Shown one piece after another: positions 60,366 through 64,000 of a DNA stretch of 64,000 nucleotides. Where the stretch lies: contig NZ_FOXJ01000001.1 in NCBI RefSeq assembly GCF_900115685.1, forward strand, positions 777,796-841,795, given 5' to 3'. Source of the DNA: Variovorax sp. 770b2 (GTDB lineage: Bacteria > Pseudomonadota > Gammaproteobacteria > Burkholderiales > Burkholderiaceae_C). The notes beneath the pieces are model-generated. The model ran no database searches and was not told the origin of the DNA. It saw only the letters and a list, made by a program, of their open reading frames with translations. The position numbers and the translations under genes were made by a program. Position 1 is the first letter of the stretch; the number at the start of each line of letters is the position of its first letter.

Positions 60366-61577
60366 TCAGGTGCCGGCGCTCGCCTGCGCGCGCCGGCGCA
60401 GCGCTGCAGCGAAGCCCCACCCTGCCAGTGGCGTGGCGAGCGCTGCGGCGACGAGCATCGGTGGATAGCCGATGTGGTCGATGGTCCAGCCGGAGGCCGT
60501 GACGCCGACGGCCTGGCCCGCGAACAGGCAGAAGGAAAACAGCGCGACCGACGTGCCGCGCATGGCGGGCGCCATCTGCGTGGCATGCGTCTGCAGCGTG
60601 TTGTGGAACAGGTAGGTGCCGAAGCCCAATGCCAGTGCGGCCAGCGCGAGCGGCGCGACGAAGAGCCACACCGGCGACAGCCACAGCACGCAGTAGCTGG
60701 CGCCCATCAGGAGGCCGCCGCACAGCGCCATGCGCCGTTCGCCCAGTGTGGCGACGATGCGCCGCGCGGTGAACGCGTACACCAGGCCGCCCACCGCATA
60801 GAGGGCGAGCACGGCGGAGGCGGCCGACAGCGACAGGCCGTGGCGCTGGTGCAGGTAGGAGGGCAGGAAGCTCATCGGGCCGAGCAGGAAGATGCCCTCG
60901 GCCAGCACCGACACCAACACCACGCGCGCCCACGGCACCGCGAGCACCGCGCGCAGCTGCGCGATGAAGGCGGGGTGCGCGGAGCCGTCCGCACGCGGCG
61001 CCACCGGCACATGGGGCACGCGCATCAGCAGCAGCGACGCCACGCAGGCGAAGCCCAGCGCCAGTGTGAAGAAGGCGCCGCGCCAGCCGAGCACCGAGTC
61101 GGCGAAGAGGCCGCCCGCGAGCTGCCCGGCGGTCATGCCCGAGAGCGTGCCGGTGAGAAAGCGTGCGAGCGTGGCCTGCCGCTCCTGGTAGGGCACGTTG
61201 TCGCCGATCCACGCCATCGCGAGCGGGATCACGCCGGCCGCGGCCATGCCCCATGCGATGCGTGCCGCCGACAGCAGCGCAAGGTTCGGCGCGAGCGCCG
61301 AGGCCGTCGCGCCGACCGCACAGCCGAACATCGCGATGCACATGAGCCGCGTCTTGCCGTAGCGGTCGCCCAGCGGCCCGAACACCAGCTGCATGAGCCC
61401 GTAGGCGACCGAAAAGCCGATCACCACCTGGCCGGCCACGCCCGGCGTGACCGAGAAATCATGCGCGAGCCGGGGCAGCAGCGAATCGCACACGCGCAGC
61501 GCCGCGCCGCTGAAGAAGGCCGCGAAGGCCAGCAGCACGACGGTGCTGCCGGTGGTCGTGGCGGTCTTGCCGCTCAC
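60366..61577 (-). CDS. MFS transporter
   Basis: The 403-residue membrane protein has twelve predicted helices and the MFS loop QLVFGPLGDRYGKTRLM between helices 2 and 3. The N-terminal part (LRVCDSLLPRLAHDFSVTPG) is typical of small-molecule carriers of the YdhP/NepI type. The start is GTG 61577, overlapping the racemase-like gene's stop by 4 bp. Import of a substrate or export of an intermediate are both possible. Confidence 0.83.
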   Translation of the reverse strand: MSGKTATTTGSTVVLLAFAAFFSGAALRVCDSLLPRLAHDFSVTPGVAGQVVIGFSVAYGLMQLVFGPLGDRYGKTRLMCIAMFGCAVGATASALAPNLALLSAARIAWGMAAAGVIPLAMAWIGDNVPYQERQATLARFLTGTLSGMTAGQLAGGLFADSVLGWRGAFFTLALGFACVASLLLMRVPHVPVAPRADGSAHPAFIAQLRAVLAVPWARVVLVSVLAEGIFLLGPMSFLPSYLHQRHGLSLSAASAVLALYAVGGLVYAFTARRIVATLGERRMALCGGLLMGASYCVLWLSPVWLFVAPLALAALALGFGTYLFHNTLQTHATQMAPAMRGTSVALFSFCLFAGQAVGVTASGWTIDHIGYPPMLVAAALATPLAGWGFAAALRRRAQASAGT

Positions 61578-62674
61578 GCCCAGCGCGCCACCACCTGCGA
61601 TGCCGGCACGGCCTCGGCGGGCGCCGGCCCCTGAATGGCCGAGGGCGTGCGCGAAAAGCGCGGCGCCGGCGCAGGATGGCGCACGCCCTGCACGTCGACG
61701 AAGGCGCGGCGCGCGGCATTGTGGGGATGCGCGGGCGCCTCGCTCAGCGGCACCACGGGCGCGAAGCACACGTCGGTGCCTTCGAGCAGCGCCACCCATT
61801 CGGCCTGCGTGCGGCCGCGAAAACTGCGTTGGAAAAAGCTGCGCAGCGCGGGCCAGCGCGCGCGGTCGGCCTGCACGTCGTGCAGCTCGGAGGGAACGTC
61901 CAGCCGCCGGCAGATGTCGGCGAAGAACTGCGGCTCGATGGCGCCGATGCACACGTGCTTGTCGTCAGAGGTTTCGTACACGCCGTACCAGGGCGCACCG
62001 CCGTCCAGCAGGTTGCTGCCGCGCTCCTCCTTGAAGGTGCCGCGCAGGCTCTGCGTGACGAAGTTGGTCATGAGCGAGATCACGCCGTCGGACATGGCCG
62101 CATCGACCACCTGGCCCAGCCCCGAGGCCTCGGCCTCGCGCAGCGCGGCCAGGATGCCGACCACCAGGTAGAGGCTGCCGCCGCCGTAGTCGCCCACGAG
62201 GTTGAGCGGCGGCACCGGCGCGCCGCCGGCCGGGCCGATGGCATGCAGCGCACCGGTGATCGAGATGTAGTTGATGTCGTGCCCCGCGGCGTTGGCCAGC
62301 GGGCCGTGCTGGCCCCAGCCGGTCATGCGGCCGTAGACCAGCTTCGGGTTGCGCGCGGCAACGACGTCGGGGCCGAGGCCCAGGCGCTCCATCACGCCGG
62401 GTCGAAAGCCTTCGACGAGCACGTCGGCCTTGTCGAGCAGCGCGAGCACTTCTTCGCGCGCGGCCGCGTCCTTCAGGTCGGCCAGCACGACGGTGCGGCC
62501 GCGGCCGGTGAGGTTGTTGCGGTCGCCCAGCTTCTTGCCGGGGCGGTCGATGGTGACGACGTCGGCGCCCATGTCGGACAGCAGCATGCAGGCGAACGGC
62601 CCCGGGCCGATGCCGGCGAATTCGATGACGCGCAGGCCCGTGAGCGGGCCCTTGGAGGCGGGTGTGGTGGACAT
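61574..62674 (-). CDS. Alpha-methylacyl-CoA racemase-like class III CoA enzyme (copy 2)
   Basis: The 366-residue protein has the racemase triad His132 (GHDINYISITG), Asp162 (LVGDYGGGS) and Glu247 (AIEPQFF), with spacings equal to mycobacterial MCR. It lacks the transferase-type aspartate motif. It is paralogous to the enzyme at 28291. ATG 62674 is the start; the 807-codon open frame upstream shadows the membrane-protein gene. Confidence 0.85.
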   Translation of the reverse strand: MSTTPASKGPLTGLRVIEFAGIGPGPFACMLLSDMGADVVTIDRPGKKLGDRNNLTGRGRTVVLADLKDAAAREEVLALLDKADVLVEGFRPGVMERLGLGPDVVAARNPKLVYGRMTGWGQHGPLANAAGHDINYISITGALHAIGPAGGAPVPPLNLVGDYGGGSLYLVVGILAALREAEASGLGQVVDAAMSDGVISLMTNFVTQSLRGTFKEERGSNLLDGGAPWYGVYETSDDKHVCIGAIEPQFFADICRRLDVPSELHDVQADRARWPALRSFFQRSFRGRTQAEWVALLEGTDVCFAPVVPLSEAPAHPHNAARRAFVDVQGVRHPAPAPRFSRTPSAIQGPAPAEAVPASQVVARWA

Positions 62675-62712
62675 GAAAGGGGTCTCCGTGGATTCGTTGG
62701 GTTCGAAAGGAT

Positions 62713-64000
62713 TCAGAAGGCGGCGCGCATCAGCACCGACACCATGCCCAGTGCCACGGCAGCGACGGCCAGGCACAGGATCGCGTAGACGTGGTTCGCG
62801 CGCACGGTGACGGCGTAGATCGAGAAGCCGGAATAGCGGCTCGCCATGAGCGCCATCATCGAGAACGGCGTGGCGCAACTGGACACCGACCAGCCGACCA
62901 GGATCGCCGCCAGATGCGGGATGGGCGCCAGGTGCACCAGCGACGGCGGCAGCGACGAAGCCACCAGCACAGACGACAGCACCGGGTGCACCGCCGCGAA
63001 GCCGAGCACGATGATCGCCAGCATGAGCGCCAGGCACGCGAGCACGGCCGAGTGCGACAGCGCCGAGCCCACGGCCGCCGTCCACGCCACCGGAATGGCC
63101 CCGGCGATGATGGTGCCGCCGCAGCCCGCGACCATGAAGAGCGCGACCTCGCCGGCCAGGCCCGGCAGCGCCAGCACGTCGGCGCGCAGCGCGCCACCCG
63201 CGCGGCGCCAGCGACGGGCGCCTTGCGCGTTCAGGCGGTGCAGCGCCAGCGCGATGAAAGGAATGACGATGACGATCGAGCCGACCACCGCGATCTGCAG
63301 CGCATGCGCGACGCCGATCACGACGACGAGAAATCCGCCCATCGCGGCCAGCATCGGAAAGAGCGCACCGGCCAGTGCGCTGTCCGGGCGGTCGGCCGGC
63401 GGTGGCGCGGTGCGCCCGCGCAGGCGCCACTGGTCCAGCGCGATGCCGATCACGATGGAGCCGGCCGCCAGCGCCAGCGTGAGCGGCACCACCGTCGACC
63501 AGCTCAACCCCGGGTAGAGCGCGAGCAGGATCGTGAGGTTGCTGACCATCGGGCTCCACAGCGTGGCGGCCGAGAAGCTGCGCGTGATGGCCGCGAACAT
63601 GGCCAGCCGGTCTTCGTCGGCCGCGACCTCGCCGCGCGCCGCCATCTGCAGCAGCAGGGTGACGCCCGCCATGCCCAGCAGCCCGCCGAAGAGCTGCGCC
63701 GCGAACGAGAACCACGTGTAGCGGCTGCGCATGCCGCTGGCCAGCAGGTGCTGCGCGACGATGCGGGTGTACGGGCTCTCGAGCGCCGCGCGCGCGAGAA
63801 GCGACACCGACGACACCAGCGACACCATCAGCGCGCCGATGGCGATGCCGCGTGCCAGGCTGGGCAGCGGCTCGGCGGCGAAGGGCAGCAGCAGCATGCT
63901 CAGCCCGCCCACCACCAAGGTCACGCGGCGGATGCTGCGCGGAATGCGCCGATGCTCGATCAGCAGGAACAGCGCCGCCGCCAAGCCCGTGAGCCACACC
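62713..64000 (-). CDS. Multi-spanning membrane protein, permease-like (cut by window end)
   Basis: The frame is open to the edge, giving at least 429 residues and probably lacking the true start. About ten or eleven hydrophobic segments alternate with short loops; one loop is basic (HRLNAQGARRWRRAGG). The layout of two repeated halves recalls ion-transporter-fold permeases such as the TRAP/DctM or CitMHS groups, but I see no defining motif. It is first (in the window) of the operon with the racemase-like, MFS and SDR genes, so a carboxylate permease is a fair guess. Confidence 0.6.
   Translation of the reverse strand, partial: VWLTGLAAALFLLIEHRRIPRSIRRVTLVVGGLSMLLLPFAAEPLPSLARGIAIGALMVSLVSSVSLLARAALESPYTRIVAQHLLASGMRSRYTWFSFAAQLFGGLLGMAGVTLLLQMAARGEVAADEDRLAMFAAITRSFSAATLWSPMVSNLTILLALYPGLSWSTVVPLTLALAAGSIVIGIALDQWRLRGRTAPPPADRPDSALAGALFPMLAAMGGFLVVVIGVAHALQIAVVGSIVIVIPFIALALHRLNAQGARRWRRAGGALRADVLALPGLAGEVALFMVAGCGGTIIAGAIPVAWTAAVGSALSHSAVLACLALMLAIIVLGFAAVHPVLSSVLVASSLPPSLVHLAPIPHLAAILVGWSVSSCATPFSMMALMASRYSGFSIYAVTVRANHVYAILCLAVAAVALGMVSVLMRAAF

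Noticed and set aside
5372..64000. Biosynthetic gene cluster (polyketide-like) because of thiolase, SnoaL, EthD and cyclase folds
   Set aside because: There is no acyl carrier protein, ketosynthase with Cys-His-His or phosphopantetheinyl site; importers and CoA ligases under GntR repression speak for catabolism.
1..64000. Insertion sequences, integrases, attachment sites, tRNA or rRNA genes, CRISPR arrays
   Set aside because: None seen: no transposase or integrase frames, no long terminal inverted repeats, no regularly spaced repeats and no cloverleaf sequences were recognised on reading.
62713..64000. Calling the right-edge membrane protein a TctA or DctM permease
   Set aside because: Length and helix number would fit, but I could not find the conserved motifs of either family, and the N-terminus is outside the window.

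Overview
The window is one dense, high-GC stretch of bacterial chromosome. It holds about 60 protein genes, short intergenic gaps, many 4-bp ATGA/GTGA overlaps, and no rRNA, tRNA, CRISPR or insertion sequence that I can see. The gene content (six Bug-type periplasmic receptors, many class III CoA-transferases, branched-chain-type ABC transporters, Rieske chemistry) points to a betaproteobacterium of the Burkholderiales, most like Comamonadaceae such as Variovorax. This is inferred from gene families; no taxonomic marker gene is present.

Left edge (1-5.4 kb): unrelated genes. These are the tail of a PaaI-like thioesterase, a class II aldolase-family protein with an MFS transporter, a cysteine-rich secreted protein with one c-type haem motif, and two divergent single-domain response regulators.

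From about 5.4 kb to the right edge is one catabolic super-cluster. Import: two complete branched-chain-type ABC systems (5.5-10.0 kb and 44.8-49.5 kb, the second with LivM, LivG and LivF fused in one polypeptide), six orphan Bug receptors, one MFS carrier and part of a membrane protein. Activation and CoA chemistry: two CaiC-like acyl-CoA ligases, three transferase-type CaiB proteins (one a tandem fusion, one broken by a stop codon) and two alpha-methylacyl-CoA-racemase-like proteins with the catalytic His/Asp/Glu triad. Redox: a Rieske oxygenase with its reductase, a PRISE-like enone reductase, a ketosteroid-dehydrogenase-like flavoprotein, a quinone-oxidoreductase-like MDR protein and six SDRs. 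C-C cleavage or acyl transfer: three thiolase-fold/DUF35 pairs, none with the usual thiolase cysteine. Hydrolysis and small folds: two D-aminoacylase-like amidohydrolases, an amidohydrolase-2 protein, a cyclase-family hydrolase, and several EthD, NIPSNAP and SnoaL proteins. No acyl-CoA dehydrogenase or enoyl-CoA hydratase is present. My inference is uptake and CoA-dependent breakdown of branched or alicyclic carboxylates (terpenoid-, steroid- or aryl-alkanoate-like); the substrate is unknown.

The main discovery is regulatory. An 11-bp palindrome, TGGT-N3-ACCA, with a few near-matches, lies in nearly every promoter region of the cluster: 5401, 13098, 13112, 13157, 20570, 22759, 27992, 31787, 35240, 41153, 44759 and 57832. 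All but the first lie between divergent genes, usually on or beside a -10 box. This is the operator type of FadR-subfamily GntR repressors. Two such regulators are encoded here (10009-10758 and 43794-44711), and both lie in transcription units that start at such a site. I read the block as one regulon of about 20 transcription units on bidirectional promoters.
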